A DNA stretch of 64,000 nt from Leptodontidium sp. MPI-SDFR-AT-0119 (taxonomy: Eukaryota > Ascomycota > Leotiomycetes > Helotiales > Leptodontidiaceae). This document shows, piece after piece, positions 10,863 through 22,600 of this stretch (its first letter is position 1; the number at the start of each line of letters is the position of its first letter). Made by a program: the position numbers and the translations under genes. Where the stretch lies: positions 124,001 to 188,000 of the forward strand of contig JAHLEZ010000041.1 in the NCBI GenBank assembly GCA_020726505.1, read 5' to 3'. The notes under the pieces are model-generated. The model saw only the letters and a program-made list of their open reading frames with translations, was not told the DNA's origin and ran no database searches.

Positions 10863-12200
10863 CAGGGATAAATAAATGTTAAATCGCCACATCACGCCGC
10901 TTTTGCAATTATATGAGAATCATGCTATAGAAGCAAATTTGATTGATGATACTAACTACCACTTTGTGTATCCTCCATGAGCTTCAATAACATCATGACA
11001 GCGCTCTGGCATAGTGTGAACTAGGGCTCTTACCTCTGCATCTGTAATTGAGTTTCAAGCCTCTAGAACAGCTGCACGAAGGCGGGGAGAGTTCCTATGG
11101 GCCTTAGGATGTAATGTACCTAGAATATCCTTCATTCTATCCCAAAGAGCCTCAATTGGAGAGAGATCTGGAGAGAAAGGACAGTGAAAGATCGGTATAA
11201 CCCCTCGGTCGGTCATCCAAGCTAACGTGTACGTGGATTTATGGCCTGGTCCTCCATCTTGCTGAAATTGAAGCTCCATATGAGGTGCCTCGCCGTAAAG
11301 GTAGTTCCAAATAACTGGAAAGGTATGTTCGCAGTAGGTTTTGCTTGTAATCGTCTTCCAGGCTTTCTCCCAAAAGAGGCCAGGCCCTTTGCCATATTTT
11401 CCACTCATTGAGCCCCAAAACATCCATCCTATCTTTCTCTACCATCTGTGACTTATACAATCGGCGTTATATAACTCAGATGGGCCCTTTTTCCTAGTAC
11501 ACCATTGCCGTTTATGATACCCTGGCTGAACCCAACTCTTATCGCTCCAAAGGATTTTGTCCCACTGATCTAACGTCCAATGTTCGTGCTCGTGTGCCCA
11601 TGTAAGTCGTAGCCGTTGATTCGTAGCTGATAAAGGAGGTTTCTTTCTTCGTATCCCTCGCACATAACCCTCCTTCTCAAAGGCGATTCGAATAGCAGAG
11701 CTTCCTTGACACCATGTATCCCATTCTAGCCATTTTGGTAGCTCTGCCCATGGAATATCACGCCGTAACGAGCTTCGGGTGACCCAATGAATTAGATATG
11801 CGCGGTGAGGAGTATCGATCTTGACATGACGGCCGCAGTTGTGCTTTTGAGGGGTAGGACAATTCTCGAGAGCGTATTGCACCTGCCGGTGAGTAATATG
11901 AGGATTCTGTAGTAGAATATCGTCAATAGACCACCCTGCGGTGTAATACAAGGTTTGGATACGTAGCCTATCGTCTTTAGACGCCATGTGAGTCGGCGTC
12001 TTAGGTGTCGGGACATTCATTGTTGATTCCGAAGGTGAATTCATGATTTTATTGATTTTGTTGATGTTCTTAGAGAAAATGAAGTAACACGAGCTTACTT
12101 TAAAGTAGCGAAAAACACCTGATTTTAGAGCCACCTGATTGGTCAGACCACCTCTCGCTTGGAGCCTTATCTGGTGACATTTAACATTTATTTCCGCCTG
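10863..12200 (-). mobile_element. Complete Tc1/mariner-superfamily DNA transposon with TA target duplications
   Basis: The termini are inverted repeats. The left end begins CAGGGATAAATAAATGTTAA, and the right end read on the other strand begins CAGGCGGAAATAAATGTTAA. TA dinucleotides flank both ends (10861-10862 and 12201-12202). Length is 1338 bp, typical of Tc1/mariner. It holds one transposase frame on the minus strand with two premature stops. Confidence 0.88.
10956..12044 (-). pseudogene. Tc1/mariner (DD34E) transposase broken by two RIP-type stops
   Basis: From Met at 12044 (MNSPSESTMNVPTPK) the frame shows an N-terminal helix-turn-helix region (RLRIQTLYYTAGWSIDDILL). The catalytic motifs are Asp in ILWSDKSWVQPG, Asp in FQQDGGPGHKS and Glu in PDLSPIEALWDRMK, with 34 residues between the last two (DD34E). 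A TAG at 11441-11439 and a TGA at 11057-11055 interrupt a single continuous frame; both fit C-to-T changes (CAG to TAG, TGG to TGA). After the second stop the frame continues to a natural TAG at 10958-10956. It is inactive as it stands; copies elsewhere could supply the protein. Confidence 0.85.
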
Positions 12201-12202
12201 TA

Positions 12203-12478
12203 GGTAGTAATAACTTAATAAATAAGCTAATAATAACTAAATTATATTATTAATTGGAATTATTAATACTTATAAAGTATTATAAATTTAAAGAATTAAT
12301 AATATATTTATAAGAATAATTAATAATCAAGAAGTAAAGTAGATTACTAATTAGAAATCAGTATTTGTTATATTAATTATTAATTATATTCTAAGCGTTT
12401 CTTTATATTATAAATTAATTTTTAATTTTTAATAAGTATATTAATAATAGGTTTATATTTCTAAGCTTTATGTTAGTC
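12203..12478. other. AT-rich, RIP-like relic sequence
   Basis: This is almost pure A/T with TTAATAAT motifs and no readable frame. It lies between the Tc1 element and the solo LTR and is probably an older mutated repeat. Confidence 0.5.
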
Positions 12479-12483
12479 TACAG

Positions 12484-12784
12484 TGTTACGGCTGGCCAAA
12501 GGTTGATACGGCGAGTAGACTCAAGCTTTGTATTTAGGCCTATGGCTACGCTCAGAATCGAGAAGAAAAGACAAGGAGGGAAGGAGAGCTCTCCGTAAGG
12601 GAGGGCTCGAGTATATATACATGAGGGACCCTCCTAATGGGGCCTAGCGTAGTCGAGTGCCATTCACGTCAACATGTCGCAGGCTCGCCACCTAGTCTTC
12701 CCTATCGGGCTTAGCGCCGTCGCATAGCCAGCGATGCTACGAGCCAGTGTCGGTTAGAATGCGAGGGCATCGTAGGTTGTAACA
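12484..12784 (+). mobile_element. Solo LTR (301 bp) with TACAG target duplication
   Basis: The sequence begins TGTTACGGCTGGCC and ends GTAGGTTGTAACA (TG..CA termini). It is bounded by TACAG at 12479-12483 and again at 12785-12789, the 5-bp duplication expected of LTR retrotransposons. A closely related copy lies inverted at 30907-31208 and a diverged one at 55073-55304. No internal retroelement sequence adjoins it, so it is a solo LTR formed by LTR-LTR recombination. Confidence 0.88.
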
Positions 12785-12789
12785 TACAG

Positions 12790-13691
12790 GTCCCTATATA
12801 AGTATACTTTAGGCTGGAAAAGGGGGTGCGGGCTAAAGTTAGGGGTTAGACCTTAACTGAAATGGTTTCGGGGTATATTTAGTAAGGTTTCGTAGTATTT
12901 TGGGAGGGATAAAGCCCAATAATCCACACAATAAGAGAGGTAGCATGTAGTGAGGTACGGGAGAGACTCTAGGTGTAGGAAATCGCGGATCGATCAAATC
13001 TAAAGACAATACATATCTAAAGAGCATGAAAAGTTGAGGGAGGGGAGGAGAAAAAAGTGTATTAGATAATATCTATGAAAAGTTCTTTGTTGTTGAGTTG
13101 TTTTCAAGTGTTGAGCCCTTTTATGTGGAAAGAATCTATCCGGTCAGGTGACAAAGAGACTACCAGGAGTCTTCCCCACCACAGTATATAATCTGGCTCT
13201 CCTCGCACTCTCTTAAAAAATATATAAATTTTTTATTATATATTATTTACTTTATTATTATACTAATATATTAATATATTACGTAGTATATAAACCACAG
13301 CACTTCCAAAGTGCAAACACGGTTGGTGGTAGCTGAAAACGCTGCTCAGCCCCACGGTGACACGGTGAATTGAAAGTGACTTATCAAGCACGATCCTTTG
13401 AAGAAAGCAGAACTCGTCAAAACTCCTGAACGGCCGCTGTCGAAGTCATCTAATGCCTGCACGTGAAATATCACAATTCTGGGTCCGAAAGATTAGTCTC
13501 CCGAGATTCTACTCTTTTCAATTCGCCAACTTCATACAATGCGTATCTTCCAGAGGTATTGGAGTTGGTGGAGCTATACTCACAGGGGGACTACGTTCCG
13601 CGAACTTCAGGTATGAAATTCTCATCTTCTTTCTCCTTCCAAGCCCATGGGCACATGAATTTTGATTGCGGTTAATAAAAAGTGACTACAG
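12790..13691. other. AT-rich relic repeat and upstream region of the MFS pseudogene
   Basis: 12790-13160 contains diverged low-complexity sequence with no ORF motif. 13210-13300 is almost only A/T. 13453-13675 holds short overlapping ORFs that could include a 5' exon of the MFS pseudogene, but no splice that keeps frame was found. Confidence 0.4.
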
Positions 13692-15620
13692 AGTCAGAGC
13701 GATCGACGTGCACATATTTTGGATAGCATTGAGCAGGGTCCTAACTCAGAGAGCTTGCAAACTGTGTTCGTCCGTGGTCATGGTTTTGGACTTTTTGCCT
13801 CTGGCTACGCTTTATTCTCTATCAATCTAGTCATTCCAATTCTGGGAATCGTATACTATCAAGGAGCCATTCCCCATAGTTATGAAGTTGCCCTCAATGT
13901 CGTCACACTTGGTGGCGCAATTTTTGGTCACATCTGTTTTGGATTCATGACAGATCGGTACGGAAGGCGAAACCTAGGCTGCACGAGTCTAGGTATAATT
14001 ATTGCAGCAACTCTGGGGTCAGCTATGTCGTCCACTGGTCGTGGGGGATCTATGTCTTTCATTGCATGGCTCCTTGTCTGGAGATTTGTCCTGGGCATAG
14101 GTATAGGTGGGCAGACTTCACTGAGTGCCGTCATCTGTGCCGAGTAAGTACTTTCGATTACAGTAGAGAAACAGCTACTGTGACGATGGATAAACAATAC
14201 TAACGTCCGGCCAGATTCGCACCAACACGAATGAGAGGAAAGTTACTTACACAGCTGTTTGTTTACCAACCGTACGGCCATCTGGTCGCCTGTCTGGTCG
14301 CATTGGCAGTGGTTGCTAGCCGAAGAGACGGCATTTTGGCGAAAGTAGAATCGACAAATTATACTTCCGAGTGTATCAAAGTATTGGATTCAACTTGGAG
14401 GTAGATCATAGGAGTAGTCGCCATCCCCGCAGCATTTGCACTACCGTTGCAATACACGATACCCGAATCGCCAAGATTCATGATTGAAGTTACCGAATTA
14501 AGCTCGAATGGAGTATTGAATGGCATCGAGCGATGGCCTCGGAGAGAGGAGGTGGACTCGAGGCCAGGCTCTTGGACTAATGTTCGTGAAAGCAAAAATC
14601 GATCACTTCTTAGTGGTGCGGTGAGTGACGTATCTCTGCCCCGGCCTGATGAAAGGCCGCCTCTTAATCCATTTCTGCCCATTCCAAAGCTCCGCACGCC
14701 AACTATTGAAGACCATCTAGATCATGCTGGGCGCATATATACGTCGAGAAAAGACATGTTAGAATACTTTTGGCATAAGGGAAACTGGCGTACCTTGGTT
14801 GCTACCGGTCTCTCCTCATTCTACAGTGATCTTCCATATTACGGACTGCTTCTGAACATCCCTCGGATTTCAGCTCTTCTATGGGACAGAACTATACAGG
14901 CGTCGGTTTATGACCGCGTAATGAAATCCTGCTGGCAAAGTGCGATATCTGCGCCGATAGGAGCGCTGATCGGATGCGCGATTACAGTTCACACAATCAA
15001 CAAACTCGGTCGGAGAAACATCCAACTCATTGGGTTTATAGGGCTCCTGTTCATGTTCATCGTTATTGGATCAACTTTCAGAACCCTAAGGCTTGTTGCG
15101 GCATCCAGAACGGCGGTGATGGTCATTCTGTATGCGCTTAGTCAAGTGTTCTTTACGTTCGGTACGTTTGAAGTTGAACTCACCCACGTTGAAGATCTGA
15201 AGCTGACTTTGACTTTTGTCAGGCCCTGCTACCACGACATACATTGTGAGTTGCAACTTTTATTATATCAGGGCTACCTACTAACCTACCACTCGTAGCT
15301 GTCAGCTGAGCTCTTCCCAACACGGTACTGATGTCTGTGCCACGGTATATCTGCAGCATGTGGAAATCTCGGAGCTATTGTTGCTCAAATCTTCCTTGGG
15401 TACGTGAGCTACAGTCACGGTGACAATCACACAAATTTCCGCCCATGTCTTTCATATTCAGTGTTGATGTAAGTATTCCATCCCCCCTAGCGAACGTAGA
15501 CTAACCATCTGTGCTCAAAGCTTCTGTGCTCCCCTCTTACTCGGTTTCATAATTACTCTCCGCTGGATCCCAGGCGCAGAGCATGGCCGTACAGGAGAGA
15601 TTAAGACTCTTGAAGAGTGA
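13692..15620 (+). pseudogene. MFS phosphate-transporter-like (PHO84/GIT1-type) protein, decayed
   Basis: The readable frame begins after a splice acceptor at 13691 (SQSDRRAHILDSIEQGP) and shows MFS landmarks: GFMTDRYGRRN in the TM2-TM3 loop, WRFVLGIGIGGQ, YTIPESPRFMIEV, then GPATTTYI and LSAELFPTRY. This combination is typical of the phosphate:H+ symporter branch of fungal MFS. Introns are visible after VICAE (about 14143-14213), near 15162-15222 and before LSAEL. Two premature stops are seen: TAG at 14402-14404, where WRW is expected (TGG to TAG), and TGA at 15329-15331 after PTRY (CGA to TGA likely). No convincing start codon or first exon was found. The frame ends at 15618-15620 with a hydrophilic tail. 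It would have been a plasma-membrane transporter. Confidence 0.75.
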
Positions 15621-15705
15621 GGTGTTGGGAGACAGGAAGGTTCAAATAGAACTCCAGGGACGAGCAAGATGGCGAGGAGTTGGTTTCATCGATTTGCTTG
15701 AGATC

Positions 15706-16470
15706 TTAGCATGAGTACCGAACAGCTTTAGATTCAGATACCTTTACAATGGCACGCCACTTTTCCTTGAATTTCAATGGGGGCAGCAAACCCAGCTTTG
15801 CCAACTCTTCTAAAGTGACAAAGATGCTCTCATATGTATCAACGAGTCCATGCCAACCTGACTTCCTTCCCTTGGCCGTGCCCAAAGTCATTCTTCCAAC
15901 CGCCCATAAAGCACCATCTAAGAATGGAAACGTGTCCTCTGGTTTCGAAAAAAGGTTGTTGGAGTTATCCAAATTATGCTTTTGGACGACCTCAGCCCAT
16001 GCTTTTTTTTGGCCGTGGGATCTTGAGCCCATGCTGTGAGAGAGAAGGTGCAGCGGTATGTTGTTGCGGGACCCCCAGCTTCAGTGTGTTAGCAACTTTA
16101 CAGAAAGCCAAGAAGTGGTGGCATCTTACCCTCGAGGTGGAGGACTATATGGCGTAGTGATAGTCTGAAACTTGCTTTCGTCCAGCTCCGGTCTTCCCAC
16201 CGTCGTTCCGTACCATTTCGCCAGCAAGACCAGAGTCTTCCCCAAGCAAAGGGGCTTCCATCAGTGGCGTTGAAAGCTTGGTCTTTCATCTTTCCATCCA
16301 AGACAGCTTGCTCGCTCTGATATCTAGTCAGGTACGCGGAAGAATGGGTATGTGCCGTCTCCTATGCGTTTAGATCACCGGGGAAACGTAATTGCTGTTT
16401 GAGATGTGCTTGAACGGCTGCGTAGAGATCGAGTCCATAGAACACATTCATCTGAGTTATCTTGAGCTTT
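15706..16470 (-). pseudogene. PRISE-type (progesterone 5-beta-reductase-like) SDR, 3' fragment
   Basis: The minus-strand reading gives MNVFYGLDLYAAVQAHL, then RFPGDLNA, QAFNATDGSPFAWGRLW and finally GWHGLVDTYESIF with LEELAKLGLLPPL. These blocks match the C-terminal half of PRISE-like atypical short-chain dehydrogenases/reductases. Three breaks are visible: a TAG at 16364-16362 (Trp expected), a one-base frameshift near 16220 (after GRLW the sequence continues in another frame as LLAKWYGTTVGRPELDESKF), and loss of the Rossmann-fold N-terminus, whose place is taken by AT-rich repeat DNA. One intron between about 16125 and 16083 fits. It is a truncated, dead gene beside the retrotransposon block. 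Confidence 0.68.
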
Positions 16471-16854
16471 CGGAGTGAAAAATAGCTCATAATATAATGG
16501 CGTAATATTTATTTATCGAGGTAAAAAAGTTAAAAGAATAATTAAAATCCTCTTCTTATCTAAGAAGCAGAGATAATAGGTAGATAGACTAAGCGAATTG
16601 AAGCGATTATTTATTTTCTCGAGGGAGAGGCAATTTTGCGGTAGGTGGGGGAGTGTATTAATTCGACGAGAAAAGGACGACTTCGCGATCTTATCGAGTT
16701 TCTTAACCTGAGGTTTATAAGGTATTTTAATAATTTGTAGCGACGCAATACCTCTAGCAGTCGAGTATAAGAGCAAGAGTATGGCAAGAGTGTTATTAAA
16801 AGTCTAAGACGGAAAAAATAAAGAAGATACAAAATTCAAAGAGTTTAAGAACGG
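16471..16854. other. AT-rich relic repeat into which the Gypsy element inserted
   Basis: No readable gene is present. CCTTC at 16855-16859 is the left target duplication of the neighbouring Gypsy element; the matching right flank starts at 24520. Confidence 0.5.
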
Positions 16855-16859
16855 CCTTC

Positions 16860-17106
16860 TGTGACGCTTGCCCTAGAAAGACGGCAATCACGTGTAACTG
16901 ACGCCTCACATATTAACACAGGATATATGACGATACTAAGCATTAACTTAGAATCTATAACTACAGAGGAAAGGAGGTAAGGAGAGAAGAAGTCTATATA
17001 CAAGAGATTAGTATGCCTAGCACTATAGTAATCTCGGTACGTCCCGATCGGGCAGTATTAAGTGGAGCCGGTGGAAATGAGGCTCTAAGTAGCGACAGTC
17101 GTTATA
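16860..17106 (-). repeat. 3' LTR of the Gypsy element
   Basis: Direct repeat of 24273-24519. Every difference I saw between the two copies is a transition (C/T or G/A). Confidence 0.88.
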
Positions 17107-17397
17107 TTACCCCCCCCTCCGGAAAAAGCTCGTCCTCGAGCGTTAGTCTATCTCCTTGTCGCTATCGAGGTCGTCGTAGTCGTCGACGTTATTTTCTTAT
17201 GCTTTGATCTATTTAAGTAACTTAGTAGGGGGTCCTACTTACTCGGGGTGACTGAGGTGGAAATCCCTGACTTTATGCGGCGTATACTTGAGGTCAGAAG
17301 CGTCGTACTAGTCTAAATTAATGTCTTAATTAAGCCAAGTAATACGGTAAAATAGAGTCTTGCCCTTTTTGCGGCAGGCAAGTACCTCTTCCAGTTC

Positions 17398-17586
17398 TTA
17401 TTTGTCGTCGCTTATAATATTAATCGGCGGGGGGGCGTCTTGTACTTGGCCTAGTAGGGGGTCGTTAGGGTCCCAGCGAAGCTTACTAGCCGGAAAGACG
17501 TTATAGACCTTTATACTCACTAGCAGTTCCAGGCGGTACGAGTGTCTTACTTTCTTAAGTACTCTAAATAGTCTATTAGTTGGCAT
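17398..17586 (-). pseudogene. Gypsy integrase C-terminal/chromodomain fragment
   Basis: The 62-residue frame contains RVLKKVRHSYRLELL, VYNVFPASKLR and DPNDPLLGQVQDAPPP. This is the usual tail of fungal chromovirus integrases just before the chromodomain. It is the longest readable piece of pol left in this element and fixes its orientation. Confidence 0.75.
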
Positions 17587-19628
17587 GTCTAACTTCTTAG
17601 AGGGGTAGAGTGTCTTGAAGTAGCGTATATTTAACTACACTAGGCTGTCTTTATTAAAGTCGACATCGCGGCGAGAGGCGTTATAAGATCTGGCTATCTT
17701 GGCTTAGGCTACAGTGAGGTTCGACCGAGCTATGTCTTATGCCTTCTTGTAACGTTAAGTATAATTAATAGCTTATTAAGTGTTTAACTTGTCAGTGGGG
17801 GTAACTAAGTTTAATAAGTCAATTTTCTAGTCTTAATTCGTGCGTAGTACGTATTTATAGATTACCTTAAATAGAGAGAGTCCCCTTAGGGAATCGTATA
17901 GGAGGGACATTTGGGCGTAGTCTATAATAGAGAGGTACTTTGACTAGTCGTCTTAGTAGTATGTAACGAAGGGTCGGAGTCGTCTCTGTAGGTATTAGTT
18001 GTATACTTCGGTCTGACCGTCTATTTGTAAGTAGTTAGCGACAGATAGTTGTCTCTTAGTTCCGAGGATCTTGCTAAGGGCAGTTTAGAACCTAGAGACA
18101 AACTAGGGACTTTTGTTAGAAGTAATAGTCAAGGGAGCGCCAAAGTAATAATATACGTAATAAATGTATATTATAGCTAATTTCTAAGTATCTGTCGTCT
18201 TTTAATAGGGGATACTAATAGCCTATTTATTAAATCTATTAATAAAGACGAGGACGTTGTCGAATCTATATTTGTCTTTAATAAAAGAGTAGTAGTCTAT
18301 TGTGATATATTCTTATAGTCAAGATAGAATAGGGAGAGGATGGAAGAATCTAAGCTTTTTATCCCGAGGAACTTGAATTCGTTAGTATATATAACAGTTA
18401 CGGTAGTACTACTGAACTGTAGACGTGATTTTATATTACTAGTACTGAGAAGAGAGCATTTAGATCGTCTTCTTAATACTAAGGTGCGCCGTGGAGACTC
18501 GATCATGGACCTCTCGGATAAGGAGAGTACGGAGGTGGTCGACATTAGGGACTAAGAGACGGCCGTCGTGAAGTAAGAGGTCACCTTCTAGGCTGAATTT
18601 ACCTAGAGAGTCTGATACAGCTTGCTTACGCAAAGCTTATAAGGAAGGAATAATGTGATTAGTCTCTAAGATTTGCTATATAACAGAGAATATTAGTGTG
18701 AGGGCAGTGAACTTAATATCGGCCATTAGCGCATTAGCGTCATTAGGCGGGCGTAACTCTGTAGTTAGTAAGTTAAGGTTAACTTAGTCTTAGCGTAAGA
18801 GTTATTAAAGACGTTAAGTCTTCTTTATAGAGTTTTATTAATTTAATTCGTTTAGCTTGCGGGAGAGTGCGTCTATTAGGGGGTTATAGATTCTAGGGCG
18901 GTACGTGATTATGAAATTGTAGTTTATTAAGAGCTCTACTTATTATACTTGTCTAGTATTTAATTACTTAGAGGTTATAAAGTATTTTAAGGCCTTGTAA
19001 TCTGTCACGACACGGACTTAGTAGGGGGCTCCTATTAACTCAGTACGCTAGTGCCTAAAGGACTTAATAATAGTTAATATCTCTTTATTATATATTACGT
19101 AATTGAGCTTAGTAAGTAATATAGTCTTTAAAAGAAAGTAATAAGGAACTAGTCGTTACCGTGTTATTAAGAAAGGACTCCGGCTATAACACTGTCACTA
19201 GTATTTGTATTTAAGAGGTAAGGTAAATCTTATTAGTAATGTCTTAAGAGAAGTATAGACGTGAGAGTGTGTTTTAAGAGGTTAAAGGCGTCTTCGTACT
19301 TTATAATAAAGCAGAAGGGAATATTATTCTTAGTTAATTAAATAAGAGGTTTCGCTATAATATTATAGTCGCGGATAAATCTTTAGTAGAAGTTGTAAAA
19401 ACCGAGGAAAGACTACACGCCTTTAATAAAGCTAAGGTAGGCTTACTCACAAATAATAGAGACCTTCTCGGGATCGACTTCTAAGCTAGAAGTTGATATA
19501 ATAAAGCCTAAGTACTTGGTTTGTGTTATTTTAAACTTATACTTCTTTAGGTCAGCTTGTAGCCTAACGTCGTTAAGGCGTTGAAGTACTTTCTTGACGT
19601 AGAGTTAGTGTTATAGGGGATCCTTAGA

Positions 19629-19658
19629 GTATATAAGAATGTCGTCTAAGTACGTTAT
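19629..19658 (-). other. Reverse-transcriptase YLDD active-site relic
   Basis: The minus strand reads TYLDDILIYS, the Gypsy RT motif carrying two catalytic aspartates. Surrounding frames are interrupted by many stops. Confidence 0.85.
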
Positions 19659-22600
19659 ATAGAAATCATTAAGGTAATTAAAGAGAATGTCGTTTATATA
19701 GCGCTAGTAAATGGCGGGGCTATTAGTTAAGCTAAATAGAAGAACTTTGTACTTATATACGCCGTACCTTGTATAAAAAGTAGTATACTCCTTTAATATT
19801 AAGTCTATTCGGATTCAGTGGAAAGCTTGACGAATGTCTAATTTAGTGAAGATACAAGCGTTAGCTATGTGAGCTAGGGTCTTATTAATTAGAGGTAGGG
19901 GGTATTAGTCCTTTTAAGTGAGGGAATTCAGCACTCAGAAATTAATATATAACCGTAAGGAGCTATTTAGTTTCTTGACAAAGAGAATAAGGGCAGCGAA
20001 CGGGGCTTGAGACGGCTTAATAAATCCTTTGTCTAAGTTATCCGTGATATATTCTTTAATAGCCTTAAGTTCTTTAGTCGACATCTTATATAATGGCAAA
20101 TACTTAAGTAATTTTTACCCTCTCCTTTTAGCTTAATTTTGTAATTATATAAGCGATAAGGGGGGAGAATATTACTTTCTACTTTAGAAAATACGTGAGT
20201 TTAATTAGCGTACTCTAGGGGAACTATTAGTTTAGCGTTTAATTCTTAAATAAAAAGTGTAAATTGTATAGCTAACTGACGACAGTGAGTGAGTTCGACA
20301 GTTAGTGTAAAGGTAGTGGTTCCCACTCCATTTACTATGCCTAAATAGGATTAGTCTAAGACGTTACGAGAGACGTAATAGCCTCGGTAGAGCTCGGTAA
20401 CGCTCGGGAGCTCGGCAGGGCTCGAGCTGAGCGCTTTACGCTATATACCCACTTAGTATTCGACTAAGTGAGGCTGTGTAGCGCTAATACGTAATACGTA
20501 TGTAACGTTACAACGCTACTACGTAATACGTACGCAACGTATACGTCATGTAATTAAGTCTAATTAGGAATAGCCTAGACGATATCGAAGATATAAGGAG
20601 AGCAACCTTCCCTCGGGGAAAGGGCTCTTCACTTCGATATTCGCGTTAATAGAGAGTATTATCACCTGATCCCGGTACTGCTCGCTTACGGAAATCCGTG
20701 CTATTACAGTTAGCGCTAATATAGTAGCGGCTTTCTCTCGCTCTTAGCTTCTTTAATTAATTAGGGAATTGATCTCTTAAAGAGTTATTATAAATATCTT
20801 ATCTTTAGACTTCCGTTTAATTGTTATATAAAACGCTACGGCGCTAATCGAGAAGATCTCGACGATTAGACGCCGACGGTGTGTATTCTTATAAAGATAT
20901 TTACGCTTAGTAGTGCGGACCTTAAGAGGAGGAAAAGTATTTGTAGTTAAGTCGTGTGCGAGCGAAAGCTATATTTATATCTTCTAGAGTAAATTAGCGT
21001 AGTCCTTAGTATACGTTCTACGCGTGGAAGGAGCGAATTGAGGGGAATTAGTCTAGTCTCTAGAGTTTATTATATGTCGCACTTATTAATGCGAGAGCTC
21101 TACAGTGTACAGAGGATTAACAATAAAGGTAAGTTTAACAGCGATACTAGTATTAGGGGTTAATTAGGGGCGATGTTATACGCCTAAAAAGCGCGGATCT
21201 AAGTATTTCTAGCTCTCGGAGATTAATATAGAATTTATTATTAGTGTAACTTCTTTAATTGAAAAAGCGGCGCGGCCACTTTTAGAGGCTACTATATACT
21301 TAGTTACAAAATAACTATAAGGGTGTATTAAAGAAGAAAGTAAAGAGTATATAGTAGATTTTATACTTAAGACAAGAAGGAAAGGAGAAGTAAATAAAAC
21401 ATTAGGTGTCGAAGAAATAGGGGGGTGAATTTCCTCTATTAGCGCCGTAGGCTCGACTCTGGGGGGGTATAAATTCTCGACTCCACACTTCTAGCGCGAC
21501 TATAGCGGATCTCCCAGACTTGTCCTTTTACGACTTAGGGGTAACTCAGCGTCGGAGACTTGTTGTAAGCGTAGGCTCGTCGATCGTGTATTCGTAGAAT
21601 TGGCATCTTCGGCATCCGACATAATTCGACTATACTGTGCGAGATGCCGGGTTTGATTTTCTATTAATATAATCGCTAGTTTTTTAGACTTAGCAATAGT
21701 CGAAGAGTTAGCAATAATAGGTACTGAGATTATCGAGGAAGTAAAGGAGTCGTTAACGTATATTCCGATTTTTTAATCTAATTATAAAGTAGAATAAGTC
21801 ACGGGGACAGTATATGTCACGGAATTAGTACTATTAGCTAAGTAGCACGCGCGTCTGTCTTGTACGGCTTAGTGATAGTGAGGGGAGTTAGTAGTAGTGC
21901 GACTTATAGTGTTTGCCGTATTTATATTTAGTATAAGGTTTAAAGGTAATGAATTAATTGTCGAAGTTAACTCAAGAGGTTAAAGATTATGGCGGCTTTA
22001 AAATTCACGTAACTTAGTGTCTTTACGCTCGGCGTCGCGCTAGTGGCGTTAGTGAATCTTGTATATATATAAGTCTTAGACCTTAATTAGTTTACTATAA
22101 CTTACTATTAGAGGGTAGTCCGATGGCCAGATGAGCTGTCGTTTAGCGGCATTTAAGAGCACTTCGTAATACTTTAACTATAACCTTTTAATAATTACTT
22201 TATAGTTTCCTAAGTAAGTGATTAAGAAGGGAGTAAATAATTATAAACACTTATTAACTATTAAATTTAACGTAATATAGTGACTAATAGTCTAGTTAGT
22301 TTAATTATTAAATCCTTTAATAAGGACAAGTGAAGGTAATAAGTAAATTAAAGGTTTTAAGAAAAAAGAGAGAGACTTTAAAAGAAAATAATTAATGAAA
22401 TAATAACTATTAACTCCGGAATTAAGAAGTACGAGTAGCTTGTACGTAAGTCTATTCTTAGAGAGCGCGATGTGGGTAGTAAGTGCTGGTCCGTTAAGAA
22501 GCTTCGTAAGGTTAAGATGTCGTATATCTCGTACTATACTTAAGAAGGAGCCTTTTCTTAGGCTAAGTCTTTTACTTGTGAGGTAAGTTCTTTTACTAGT

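Noticed and set aside
11439..11441. Programmed stop read-through in the Tc1 transposase
   Set aside because: A second stop of the same RIP type follows at 11057-11055 and no read-through context is seen; simple mutation explains it.
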